In this document: in pieces, positions 6,903-13,810 of the stretch | Numbering within the stretch: position 1 is the stretch's first letter | Layout of the letters: every line of letters begins with the position of its first letter | Origin: an uncultured Bacteroidales bacterium | GTDB taxonomy: Bacteria > Bacteroidota > Bacteroidia > Bacteroidales > P3 | Reading direction: 5' to 3' | Length of the DNA: 13,810 nt | Assembly: GCA_937901525.1 (NCBI GenBank) | Contig: CALDHX010000002.1 | Location: forward strand, 1-13,810 | Position numbers and translations under genes: made by a program | The notes under the pieces: generated by a model | Seen by the model: the letters and a program-made list of their open reading frames with translations, nothing else | Database searches by the model: none | What the model was told of the DNA's origin: nothing

Positions 6903-8585
6903 ATGGCACAAGACGATAAAAAGATTATATTTTCAATGGTTGGTGTTGGTAAGTTAATCCCGCCAAGCAGACAAATTTTGAAAGATATTTATTTGTCCTT
7001 TTATTATGGGGCTAAGATTGGTATTATTGGTTTAAATGGCTCAGGAAAATCTACTCTTTTAAAGATTATTGCAGGACTTGATAAATCGCATCAAGGAGAA
7101 GTGCATTTTTCTCCGGGTTATTCTGTTGGTTATTTGGAACAAGAACCAAAGTTAGATGACACAAAGACTGTGAAAGAGGTGGTTCTTGAAGGTGTGAAGG
7201 AGGTTGCTGATTTGATAGCAGAATATGAACAAGTTAATATGAAATTCTGCGAACCGATGAGTGATGAGGAAATGGCTGCTCTTATTGAACGTCAAGGAGA
7301 ATTAACCGAATTGATGGAGCAACACGATGCTTGGAATCTTGATAATAAGCTTGAAAGAGCAATGGACGCTTTACGTTGTCCGCCTGATGATGCTTTGGTG
7401 AAAAATCTTTCAGGAGGAGAAAGAAGACGTGTTGCTTTGTGTAGAATCTTACTTCAAGAACCAGATATATTATTGTTAGATGAGCCAACAAACCACTTGG
7501 ATGCTGAAAGTATAGAATGGTTGGAGTTGCACTTACAACAATATAAAGGAACTGTTATTGCTGTTACTCACGATAGATATTTCTTGGATAATGTTGCTGG
7601 TTGGATATTGGAATTAGATAGAGGAGAGGGTATTCCATGGCAAGGTAATTATACTTCTTGGTTAGATCAAAAGACTAAGCGTCTTGAAATGGAAGAAAAA
7701 CAAGAAAGTAAGAGAAGAAAGACTTTGCAAAGAGAGTTGGAATGGGTTAGAATGACACCGAAAGCAAGACAAGCTAAAGGTAAAGCGAGATTGAGTTCTT
7801 ACGAACAAATGATGAGTCAAGATGTAAAGGAAAAAGAAGAAAAATTGGAAATATTTATTCCAAATGGACCTCGTCTTGGAGACAAAGTTATAGAGGTGAA
7901 TTCTATTTCTAAAGCATACGGAGATAAGTTGTTGTTTGAGAATTTAAGTTTCTCACTTCCTCCTGCTGGTATTGTAGGTGTGATAGGACCAAATGGAGCT
8001 GGGAAAACAACTTTGTTTAGAATGATAATGGGGTTAGAAAAACCTGATACGGGTTCATTTGATGTGGGCTCAACAGTTAAAGTTGGATATGTAGATCAAC
8101 AACATCAAGATATTGATCCTGAAAAGAATGTATGGGAAGTTATTTCAGCAGGAAATGAACAAATAGCCTTAGGTGGCAAGTTGGTTAATTCAAGAGCGTA
8201 CGTTTCAAGATTTAATTTTTCTGGTACAGATCAAAATAAAAAAACCGGAATTCTTTCAGGAGGGGAAAGAAATCGTTTGCATTTAGCAATGACTCTTAAA
8301 AGTGAGGCTAATGTATTATTATTAGACGAGCCTACTAATGATATAGATGTAAATACATTAAGAGCATTAGAAGAAGGGTTAGAGAATTTTGCAGGTTGTG
8401 CTGTTGTAATTTCTCACGATAGATGGTTTTTGGATAGAATTGCAACACATATCTTAGCCTTTGAGGGAGATTCGCAAGTATATTTCTTTGAAGGTTCTTA
8501 TTCGGAATATGAAGAAAATAAGAAAAAACGTTTAGGAGATACAACTCCTAAGAGAATGAGATATAAAAAGTTAATTTCTGATTAA
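6903..8585 (+). CDS. ettA: ABC-F translation factor EttA (energy-dependent translational throttle)
   Basis: EttA is a cytosolic ABC-F ATPase that binds the ribosomal E site and gates the first elongation steps according to ATP/ADP level. There are two ABC domains in one 560-residue chain without membrane segments. Walker A motifs are GLNGSGKST (43-51) and GPNGAGKTT (~361-369). Signatures are LSGGE at 169-173 and ~451, each followed by LLLDEPTN. The interdomain linker contains ELEWVRMTPKARQAKGKARL, the P-site tRNA-interaction motif diagnostic of EttA rather than Uup or antibiotic-resistance ABC-F proteins. The N-terminus (VGKLIPPSRQILKDIYLSF) also fits EttA. It lies 20 nt after recJ and 23 nt before the first hydrogenase-block gene. 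Composition shifts along the gene, from T/G-rich like recJ at the 5' end to more A-rich at the 3' end. Confidence 0.96.
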   Translation: MAQDDKKIIFSMVGVGKLIPPSRQILKDIYLSFYYGAKIGIIGLNGSGKSTLLKIIAGLDKSHQGEVHFSPGYSVGYLEQEPKLDDTKTVKEVVLEGVKEVADLIAEYEQVNMKFCEPMSDEEMAALIERQGELTELMEQHDAWNLDNKLERAMDALRCPPDDALVKNLSGGERRRVALCRILLQEPDILLLDEPTNHLDAESIEWLELHLQQYKGTVIAVTHDRYFLDNVAGWILELDRGEGIPWQGNYTSWLDQKTKRLEMEEKQESKRRKTLQRELEWVRMTPKARQAKGKARLSSYEQMMSQDVKEKEEKLEIFIPNGPRLGDKVIEVNSISKAYGDKLLFENLSFSLPPAGIVGVIGPNGAGKTTLFRMIMGLEKPDTGSFDVGSTVKVGYVDQQHQDIDPEKNVWEVISAGNEQIALGGKLVNSRAYVSRFNFSGTDQNKKTGILSGGERNRLHLAMTLKSEANVLLLDEPTNDIDVNTLRALEEGLENFAGCAVVISHDRWFLDRIATHILAFEGDSQVYFFEGSYSEYEENKKKRLGDTTPKRMRYKKLISD

Positions 8586-8608
8586 AACAATAAAAACGCA
8601 ATATAACA

Positions 8609-8854
8609 ATGGAAAAAAAAGAAATAATTATTTGTTTAGGAAGTTCTTGTTTTGCAAGAGGTAATAATAAAAATCTTGAATTTATCCAAGAATATATTAA
8701 AGTAAACAACCTTAAAGCAAAAATAACATTTAAAGGACAGTTATGTTCTCAACAATGTAGCCAAGGACCTGTTGTAATAATTGATGGTGAAATGTTTACA
8801 ATGGTAAATAAAACCAAATTATTAGAAATATTAAACAATAAGTTTGGACTTTAA
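8609..8854 (+). CDS. Thioredoxin-like [2Fe-2S] ferredoxin (NuoE C-terminal type)
   Basis: This is an 81-residue stand-alone thioredoxin-fold [2Fe-2S] protein of the kind related to the C-terminal half of NuoE/HydC. The four cysteines have the classic spacing: CLGSSC (C-x4-C) near the N-terminus and CSQQC (C-x3-C) in the second half, followed by GPVVIIDGEMF and a C-terminal helix. There is no signal peptide, so it should be cytosolic. It probably passes electrons to or from the [FeFe] hydrogenase encoded 11 nt downstream. Comparable small Fe-S proteins accompany PAS-containing [FeFe] hydrogenases in clostridial-type clusters. The physiological partner is inferred from position only. Confidence 0.87.
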   Translation: MEKKEIIICLGSSCFARGNNKNLEFIQEYIKVNNLKAKITFKGQLCSQQCSQGPVVIIDGEMFTMVNKTKLLEILNNKFGL

Positions 8855-8865
8855 AATTTGTTTTT

Positions 8866-10647
8866 ATGCAAAATACTGCTCCTGTTTATACGGAAAAAAG
8901 TAATTGTCAAGATTGTTACAGATGTGTAAAAGCATGTCCTGTAAAAGCAATCAAATTAGAATCAGGTTCGGCTTCAATCGTTCCTGATTTATGTATTTAT
9001 TGTGGTACTTGTACACTTATTTGCCCAAATGGCACAAAAAAAGTTAGAAATGACTTAGCTTCGGTAAAACAATCCTTGATGCGACAAGAAAAAATAATAG
9101 TTTCTTTAGCTCCAAGTTATCTAAGCGAATATGCCAAAGAAGACATACATAAAGTAATAGCAGCCTTCAAAGAAGCAGGCTTTTGGCAAGTGTCAGAAAC
9201 CGCAATAGGAGCAGAAAAAGTAGCAGAAGCAACGAAAGCTTGGATAGATAGTCAAGAAAATGGAGTGTATATATCCTCTTGTTGTCCTTCGGCAGTGCAA
9301 CTAATCAAAAAATACTATCCAGAATACTCCTCTTATATAGTGCCAGTGTTTTCTCCAATGATTACACACTCTCTATTCTTAAAGAGTATATATCCAAACG
9401 TGAAAGTAGCCTTTGTAGGACCATGTGCTGCTAAGAAATCAGAATTAGATCAATTTGAAGATAAGATAGATTTCGTTTTAACATTCCAAGAAATCAAAGA
9501 ATTATTTGATGATATGGGCATTTACTTTGAGTTTATGAAACCAACTCAGGAAGATGTCTTTTTCCCATTCAAAGCCTCAAAAGGAAACCTATATCCAATC
9601 GATGGAGGAATGCTAACAAATATGATAGATAGCATAACAACTACCGAAGCAAGAATCAATCATAATACAGGAAATGTAGATGCACGATATATGACTTTTT
9701 CGGGTGTTCAAAACATAAAAGAAATCCTTTCTGACTTCAAACAATTAGATACAAGTTGCAAAACTTTCTTAGAGTTAATGACTTGTGAAGGTGGTTGCAT
9801 AAAAGGACCTTGCTCAAATGAAAATTGTTCTTCGGCAACAAAGAGAGTGCAAGTGCTAAAAAATGTAAACACACAAAAAGACGAACATAATTACCAAAAA
9901 GTATTAGATAACTTAGATATACGAGAAAACTACGAATATATAAAACCAGTAGAACAAAAAGAATACACACAACAACAAATACAAGAGGCTTTAAAAAGAG
10001 TAAACAAAAAAAGTGAAGCAGATGAATTAAACTGTGGAGGTTGTGGATACGACACTTGTCGTCAATTTGCAAAAGCTTTAATAGATGGAAGAGCAGAAAA
10101 TGATATGTGTGTATCATATATGCGAAAGATAGCACAAGACAAAACCAACATTCTTTTAAAGAAAATTCCACAAGGTATAGTAATAGTTAATGAAAGCCTA
10201 AAAATAGTAGATACAAACGAAAAATTTGCTTCAATGCTCGGCGAAGAAGTCAAAGCACTATATGATACAAATCCGGGCTTACATGGAGCAGACATCACAA
10301 AACTTGTGCCATTCCACAAATTCTTCTCCTCTGTTTTAAGCACAGGAGTAGATGTCTTAGAGCAAGATATAAGAGAAGGTGATAATTACTATGGATTGTC
10401 TATATTTTCAGTGCAAGATTTCTCATTAGTATGTGGAATACTGCAAAATCTTCACGCACCAGAAGTAAGAAAAGACATAGTTTTAAAAAGAACACAAGAT
10501 GTGATTATGGAAAATATGAAAGTCGTACAAAAAATAGCCTTTCTATTAGGAGAAAATGCCTCATACACCGAAGCAATGCTCAATTCCATAGTAGAGTCTC
10601 ATAAAGACAAAGAAAAAAAAGACATACCATTGACCTTTGATCTATAA
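8866..10647 (+). CDS. PAS-containing, sensory-type [FeFe] hydrogenase
   Basis: The 593 residues run as follows. A 2[4Fe-4S] ferredoxin domain has C14/17/20/24 and C43/46/49/53. A [FeFe]-hydrogenase H-cluster domain spans ~75-320. A four-cysteine Fe-S domain has C390, C393, C398 and C415, and a PAS domain lies at ~430-530. H-cluster ligands are present: SSCCPS (C139-C140), GPCAAK (C187) and TCEGGC (C307, C311). This architecture matches the group C (HydS-like) sensory hydrogenases rather than bulk H2 producers, and the phosphatase gene 12 nt downstream supports signalling. In Thermotoga HydS the proton-relay cysteine is, as I recall, replaced by alanine; here both cysteines of SCC remain, so it may turn over. 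Resemblance to the hfs operon of Thermoanaerobacterium (hydrogenase-PAS, phosphatase, second hydrogenase) is from memory. Sensing H2 or redox state is inference. Maturases must be encoded elsewhere. Confidence 0.9.
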   Translation: MQNTAPVYTEKSNCQDCYRCVKACPVKAIKLESGSASIVPDLCIYCGTCTLICPNGTKKVRNDLASVKQSLMRQEKIIVSLAPSYLSEYAKEDIHKVIAAFKEAGFWQVSETAIGAEKVAEATKAWIDSQENGVYISSCCPSAVQLIKKYYPEYSSYIVPVFSPMITHSLFLKSIYPNVKVAFVGPCAAKKSELDQFEDKIDFVLTFQEIKELFDDMGIYFEFMKPTQEDVFFPFKASKGNLYPIDGGMLTNMIDSITTTEARINHNTGNVDARYMTFSGVQNIKEILSDFKQLDTSCKTFLELMTCEGGCIKGPCSNENCSSATKRVQVLKNVNTQKDEHNYQKVLDNLDIRENYEYIKPVEQKEYTQQQIQEALKRVNKKSEADELNCGGCGYDTCRQFAKALIDGRAENDMCVSYMRKIAQDKTNILLKKIPQGIVIVNESLKIVDTNEKFASMLGEEVKALYDTNPGLHGADITKLVPFHKFFSSVLSTGVDVLEQDIREGDNYYGLSIFSVQDFSLVCGILQNLHAPEVRKDIVLKRTQDVIMENMKVVQKIAFLLGENASYTEAMLNSIVESHKDKEKKDIPLTFDL

Positions 10648-10659
10648 AGCCTTAGAATA

Positions 10660-11862
10660 ATGTCAAATAAAGAAAACTTATTCATAGAAGTAGGAAGCTA
10701 TCAAAACAACAAACATAAAAACATAGTTTGTGGAGACTCCGTTTTATTACGTAAATGCGTAGGAGAAAACCGAAACATAGCAGTACTTTCAGACGGATTA
10801 GGTAGTGGAGTAAAAGCCAATGTCCTTTCAACAATGACCGCCTCTATGGCGATGAATTTCAGAGTAAGACACGAGCCTATCGTAAGAACTGTACAATCCA
10901 TAATGAACACACTTCCCGTAGATAGCGTAAGAAACATAAGCTATTCCACTTTTACAATAGTTGATGTGGACTCAAACGGAGAAGCAAGCATAGTAGAATA
11001 TGACAATCCTTCATTAATTTTGGTGAGAAATGGAAAAGTACAACAAATAGAAGGTAGCGATACAATAATACACAGAGGGAATGCTAATACAGCATCATTG
11101 GAAGAACGAAGACTAAAACTATCAAACATAACACTACAAAAAGAAGACCGATTAATTTTCTATTCCGATGGAGTAACACAATCAGGCATAGGTAATATGG
11201 ATATGCCATTTGGTTGGGGAGACTTAGTTTATGACTTTATAGAAGAATTATTGGAACAACATCCACAAATCTCGGCAAGAGAACTTTCAATGAAAATAGT
11301 AAAACAAGCAGAACTCAACGACATACTTCGTCCAAAAGACGATACATCTTGCGTAGTGATGTATGTAAGAAAACCAAGAAAGCTTCTAATCTGTACAGGG
11401 CCACCATTTTCCGAAACAAAAGACAAATACCTTGCAGAAATAGTATCCTCATACGAAGGAAAGAAAATAGTTTGCGGAGGAACTACTTCACAAATACTTT
11501 CAAGAGAATTAAAAAAAGAAATAACCGTAAACATAGACGATATAGTAGCAGGCTTACCACCAAAGTCAGAGATGGAAGGCATAGACCTAATGACAGAAGG
11601 AATCATAACCCTTGGAGCCTTAGTAGAAATATTAAGAAAAGGTCAACCAACCGATCTCTCAGGACAAGGACCCGCTTGGGATATGTTAAGAATGATACTT
11701 GATGCCGATATAATAGATTTATTAGTAGGTACAAAAATCAATGTAGCTCACCAAGACCCAAGCCTACCAGTAGAACTTGAAATACGAAGAAACGTAGCAA
11801 AAAACATAGCCTCGCTATTAGAGAACAAATTTATGAAAGACGTAAGAATGCAATTTATATAA
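10660..11862 (+). CDS. SpoIIE/PP2C-type serine phosphatase with unassigned C-terminal domain
   Basis: Residues ~1-235 form a PP2C-like SpoIIE phosphatase. CGDS at 24-27 and LSDGLGSG at 43-50 supply metal-binding aspartates, followed by YSDG at 168-171 and DDTS with D227-D228 at the end of the domain. No transmembrane segment or PAS/GAF domain is visible, so it is probably cytosolic. Residues ~240-400 form a second domain I cannot name. It opens with KLLICTGPPFSETKDKYL, has a glycine-rich CGGTTSQ, and ends in charged helices. Homologous phosphatases accompany PAS-containing [FeFe] hydrogenases, so the likely role is dephosphorylating a protein, possibly an anti-anti-sigma-type partner, in response to the hydrogenase sensor. 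The substrate is not encoded in this window. Flanking gaps are 12 and 26 nt. Confidence 0.88.
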   Translation: MSNKENLFIEVGSYQNNKHKNIVCGDSVLLRKCVGENRNIAVLSDGLGSGVKANVLSTMTASMAMNFRVRHEPIVRTVQSIMNTLPVDSVRNISYSTFTIVDVDSNGEASIVEYDNPSLILVRNGKVQQIEGSDTIIHRGNANTASLEERRLKLSNITLQKEDRLIFYSDGVTQSGIGNMDMPFGWGDLVYDFIEELLEQHPQISARELSMKIVKQAELNDILRPKDDTSCVVMYVRKPRKLLICTGPPFSETKDKYLAEIVSSYEGKKIVCGGTTSQILSRELKKEITVNIDDIVAGLPPKSEMEGIDLMTEGIITLGALVEILRKGQPTDLSGQGPAWDMLRMILDADIIDLLVGTKINVAHQDPSLPVELEIRRNVAKNIASLLENKFMKDVRMQFI

Positions 11863-11888
11863 TAAAACAATAAAAAAACAGTAATAAT

Positions 11889-12146
11889 ATGTTAAACGTA
11901 AGAATTTGTGTAGGCACTTACTGTTACATAACAGGAGGTGAAGAATTGGCAAAAATGAAAAAAAACTTGCCAGAAGACATTAAAGACAAAGTAGAAATGA
12001 TTGGTTCAGCGTGCTTAGGTTGCCACGACATGGAAGGTGTAGCAAAACCACCATACGCAAAAGTAGGAGACGTTCTAATACAAGAATGCACAGAAGAAAA
12101 ACTCTTAGACGAAATATACCGTCAATTAGGAATAGAACGCGAATAA
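11889..12146 (+). CDS. Second thioredoxin-like [2Fe-2S] protein, altered cysteine spacing
   Basis: This is an 85-residue relative of the NuoE-type thioredoxin-like ferredoxins. The first cysteine pair is CVGTYC (C-x4-C), as expected. The second is CLGC (C-x2-C) followed by HDMEG, not the usual C-x3-C. The codons (tgc tta ggt tgc) show this is not a frame problem within the pair. A typical PYAKVGDVLI strand and a C-terminal helix follow. It could still bind a [2Fe-2S] cluster with changed geometry, with the adjacent histidine as a possible ligand. It lies 25 nt before the group B hydrogenase gene, which makes it a candidate electron carrier or small subunit for that enzyme. The fold call is good; cluster type and partner are inferred. 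Confidence 0.8.
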   Translation: MLNVRICVGTYCYITGGEELAKMKKNLPEDIKDKVEMIGSACLGCHDMEGVAKPPYAKVGDVLIQECTEEKLLDEIYRQLGIERE

Positions 12147-12171
12147 CAAACCTTAAAAAACACGAAAAATA

Positions 12172-13593
12172 ATGGCATTAAATAACGCAGTAGAAATAAG
12201 AAGAGAAATCTTAATGCGTCTATCAAAACTAATACTAAACGATGAATTAGTAGAAAAGATAGATAGACTACCATTAGAAATGCGTCCAAAAGACAAAGAA
12301 AACACAAGATGTTGCGTACACAAAGAAAGAGCAGTCTTGAAGTACAAAACAATGGCAGTCTTAGGCTTTAACGTATATGACGAAAAAGACGAATTAGACC
12401 CATTATCACATTACGCAAAACTTGCACAAGAAAGAACAGACAAAACATCAGTAATGATGACAGTTGTCGATGAAGCATGCTCATCATGCGTTAAAAACAA
12501 CTACATAGTAACCAACCTATGTAGAGCTTGTGTAGCAAGACCATGTACATACGCATGTAAAAAAGGAGCAATCACAGTAGGCGAAAAACAAGCCAACATA
12601 GATACAGACAAATGCGTAAACTGCGGAATGTGTATGGAAGCATGTCCATTCCACGCAATCATTTACCAACCTGTACCTTGCGAAGAAAGCTGTCCAGTAG
12701 GAGCAATCTCAAAAGATGAACACGGAATAGAACACATAGACCCAGACAAATGTATCTATTGTGGTAAATGTATGGTAGCATGTCCATTCGGAGCAATCTT
12801 TGAAAAAACATTCCTAATCGATATCTTCCGCGACATAAAAGAAGGCAAAAAAGTAGTAGCTATGGTTGCACCATCATTAGGAGGACAATTCAAAGCCGAC
12901 TATGGAAAAGTGCTTGCAGGCATCAAACAATTAGGATTCTTTGACGTAGTAGAAGTAGCCTTAGGAGCAAACATCACAACCGAACACGAAAGAGAAGAAT
13001 TCATAGAAAGACTTCACGAAGGAGCATCATTTATGACAACATCATGCTGTCCAAGTTGGATGAATCTTGTAAGAAAACACTTGCCAGAAATGCAACAATA
13101 CGTTTCTACAACACACTCACCAATGGTTTACACAGCACGCCACGTAAGAGAAAAATACCCAGACGCAAAAACCGTTATGGTATCACCATGCGTAGGAAAA
13201 AGAAGCGAAAGCTGTCTATATGATGAAGTAGATTACGTAATCTCATACGAAGAAATCGAAGCATTATTCAAAGCCTCAAACATAGATTTAGAAGCCTTAG
13301 AACCAATGCCACTTGATCCAAACATCGTAGGACACGGAAGAGGATTTGCAATGATTTCAGGAGTAACCGAATCTGTTAAACTTACAGCACCAGATCCAAA
13401 CGTAATCAAAGAAGTTGTAATAGATGGATTAAACAAACAAGTAATCCGTCAATTAAAACAATACGCAAAAGCAGGACAATGCCCAGGCAACTTCATAGAA
13501 GTAATGTCATGCCCAGGCGGTTGCGTAAACGGTTGCGACACAATCAACAATCCAAAAACAGCAGCACGCCAAATCCTTCCAACAACAAAATAA
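12172..13593 (+). CDS. Group B-type monomeric [FeFe] hydrogenase
   Basis: This 473-residue enzyme reduces protons to H2 (or the reverse) with electrons from ferredoxin. The N-terminal ~90 residues are a family-specific region with RCC at 47-49. A cysteine-rich segment follows, with C103/C106, C117/C120/C125/C129 and two ferredoxin-type motifs, C148/151/154/158 and C194/197/200/204. C170 and C174 lie between them. The H-cluster domain has TTSCCPSW (C292-C293), SPCVGKRSE (C340) and MSCPGGC (C447, C451), so all active-site ligands and the proton-relay cysteine are present. Length and N-terminus fit the group B1/B3 family, common in gut Bacteroidota and Clostridia, rather than the longer group A enzymes. 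There is no signal peptide, so it is cytosolic. It is the last gene before a strong terminator. Group assignment is from remembered motif layout. Confidence 0.94.
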   Translation: MALNNAVEIRREILMRLSKLILNDELVEKIDRLPLEMRPKDKENTRCCVHKERAVLKYKTMAVLGFNVYDEKDELDPLSHYAKLAQERTDKTSVMMTVVDEACSSCVKNNYIVTNLCRACVARPCTYACKKGAITVGEKQANIDTDKCVNCGMCMEACPFHAIIYQPVPCEESCPVGAISKDEHGIEHIDPDKCIYCGKCMVACPFGAIFEKTFLIDIFRDIKEGKKVVAMVAPSLGGQFKADYGKVLAGIKQLGFFDVVEVALGANITTEHEREEFIERLHEGASFMTTSCCPSWMNLVRKHLPEMQQYVSTTHSPMVYTARHVREKYPDAKTVMVSPCVGKRSESCLYDEVDYVISYEEIEALFKASNIDLEALEPMPLDPNIVGHGRGFAMISGVTESVKLTAPDPNVIKEVVIDGLNKQVIRQLKQYAKAGQCPGNFIEVMSCPGGCVNGCDTINNPKTAARQILPTTK

Positions 13594-13615
13594 GGAAACA
13601 CAAAAACACACATAC

Positions 13616-13649
13616 AAAAGGGAGAAACAAAGAGTTCTCCCTTTTTTTT
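13616..13649 (+). terminator. Intrinsic terminator ending the recJ-hydrogenase gene run
   Basis: A perfect 11-bp stem, AAAAGGGAGAA (13616-13626) against TTCTCCCTTTT (13635-13645), has an 8-nt loop and continues into a T run to 13649. It lies 22 nt after the hydrogenase stop codon and is the first clear terminator seen downstream of recJ. Confidence 0.92.
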
Positions 13650-13657
13650 CTTTACTT

Positions 13658-13684
13658 TTTGCAAATAAAAAAAATGTATTTTTG
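13658..13684 (+). promoter_or_regulatory. Probable Bacteroidota promoter for the lipoprotein gene
   Basis: TATTTTTG at 13677-13684 matches the -7 TAnnTTTG element exactly. The nearest TTTG (13658-13661) is only 15 nt upstream rather than 19, so the -33 part is weak. The start would be near 13691, about 30 nt before the ATG at 13722. The position directly after a terminator supports it. Confidence 0.55.
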
Positions 13685-13721
13685 CAATCGTGTTATTATT
13701 TAATAATTTAAATTTGGAAAT

Positions 13722-13810
13722 ATGAAAGGTACAAAAATTAAATCACTTTTTTATGTTTTGCTATCTATAGCATTGTTTAGCCTTACATCTTGCGAGGAAA
13801 AAGAAGATGT
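13722..13810 (+). CDS. Lipoprotein, N-terminal part only
   Basis: Only 29 codons are present before the window ends. The peptide has a lysine-containing N-terminus (MKGTKIK), a hydrophobic core (residues 9-21) and a lipobox LTSC with C24 as the lipidated residue, so it is a signal-peptidase-II substrate. The residues after the cysteine are EEKED. Such an acidic stretch resembles the lipoprotein export signal that sends Bacteroidota lipoproteins to the cell surface. The mature domain is not visible, so no function can be given. It has its own likely promoter and is separated from the hydrogenase operon by a terminator. Confidence 0.8.
   Translation, partial: MKGTKIKSLFYVLLSIALFSLTSCEEKED

Noticed and set aside
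11349..11702. Plus-strand Arg/Asn-rich 117-codon frame inside the phosphatase gene
   Set aside because: It is a shifted-frame shadow of the phosphatase; its unusual Arg/Asn/Thr content is explained by the A-rich coding strand.

Overview
The window looks like a low-GC, probably anaerobic Bacteroidota (Bacteroidales-like) chromosome. The 16S tail has the Bacteroidota form around helix 44 and at the 3' end. Gene starts lie in A/T-rich leaders without Shine-Dalgarno motifs. Two promoters match the Bacteroidota primary-sigma consensus exactly (TTTG, 19 nt, TAnnTTTG). The partial last gene encodes a lipoprotein with acidic residues straight after the lipobox cysteine.

Layout, left to right. (1) 1-402: the 3' end of a 16S rRNA gene and a tRNA-Ile(GAU), followed at once by two hairpin/T-run terminators, with no tRNA-Ala, 23S or 5S in the window. 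(2) 403-1256: an AT-rich gap with a perfect 17-bp hairpin and what looks like a decayed IS3-family transposase fragment. (3) 1257-4593, minus strand: a two-gene operon of a large ABC-type (AAA_15/AAA_21-like) ATPase and an HNH endonuclease, overlapping by 20 nt. This is a Septu (PtuAB)-like candidate anti-phage module with its own consensus promoter. (4) 4594-5106: a gap with a T-rich imperfect repeat and the promoter of the rightward operon. (5) 5107-13593, plus strand: seven tightly packed genes, recJ, ettA and a five-gene [FeFe]-hydrogenase block, ending at a strong terminator. (6) 13677-13810: a new promoter and the start of a lipoprotein gene.

The hydrogenase block holds a thioredoxin-like [2Fe-2S] protein, a sensory-type [FeFe] hydrogenase with a PAS domain, a SpoIIE/PP2C-type phosphatase with an unassigned C-terminal domain, a second thioredoxin-like [2Fe-2S] protein with altered cysteine spacing, and a group B-type monomeric [FeFe] hydrogenase. 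Inference: the PAS hydrogenase senses H2 or redox state and signals through the phosphatase, while the group B enzyme evolves H2 from reduced ferredoxin. No kinase, anti-sigma factor or hydrogenase maturase (HydE/F/G) is present here.

Most worth a second look are the hydrogenase/phosphatase signalling block, the Septu-like pair with its oversized ATPase, the apparently unlinked 16S-tRNA-Ile unit, and a change in strand composition along the recJ-to-hydrogenase gene run.
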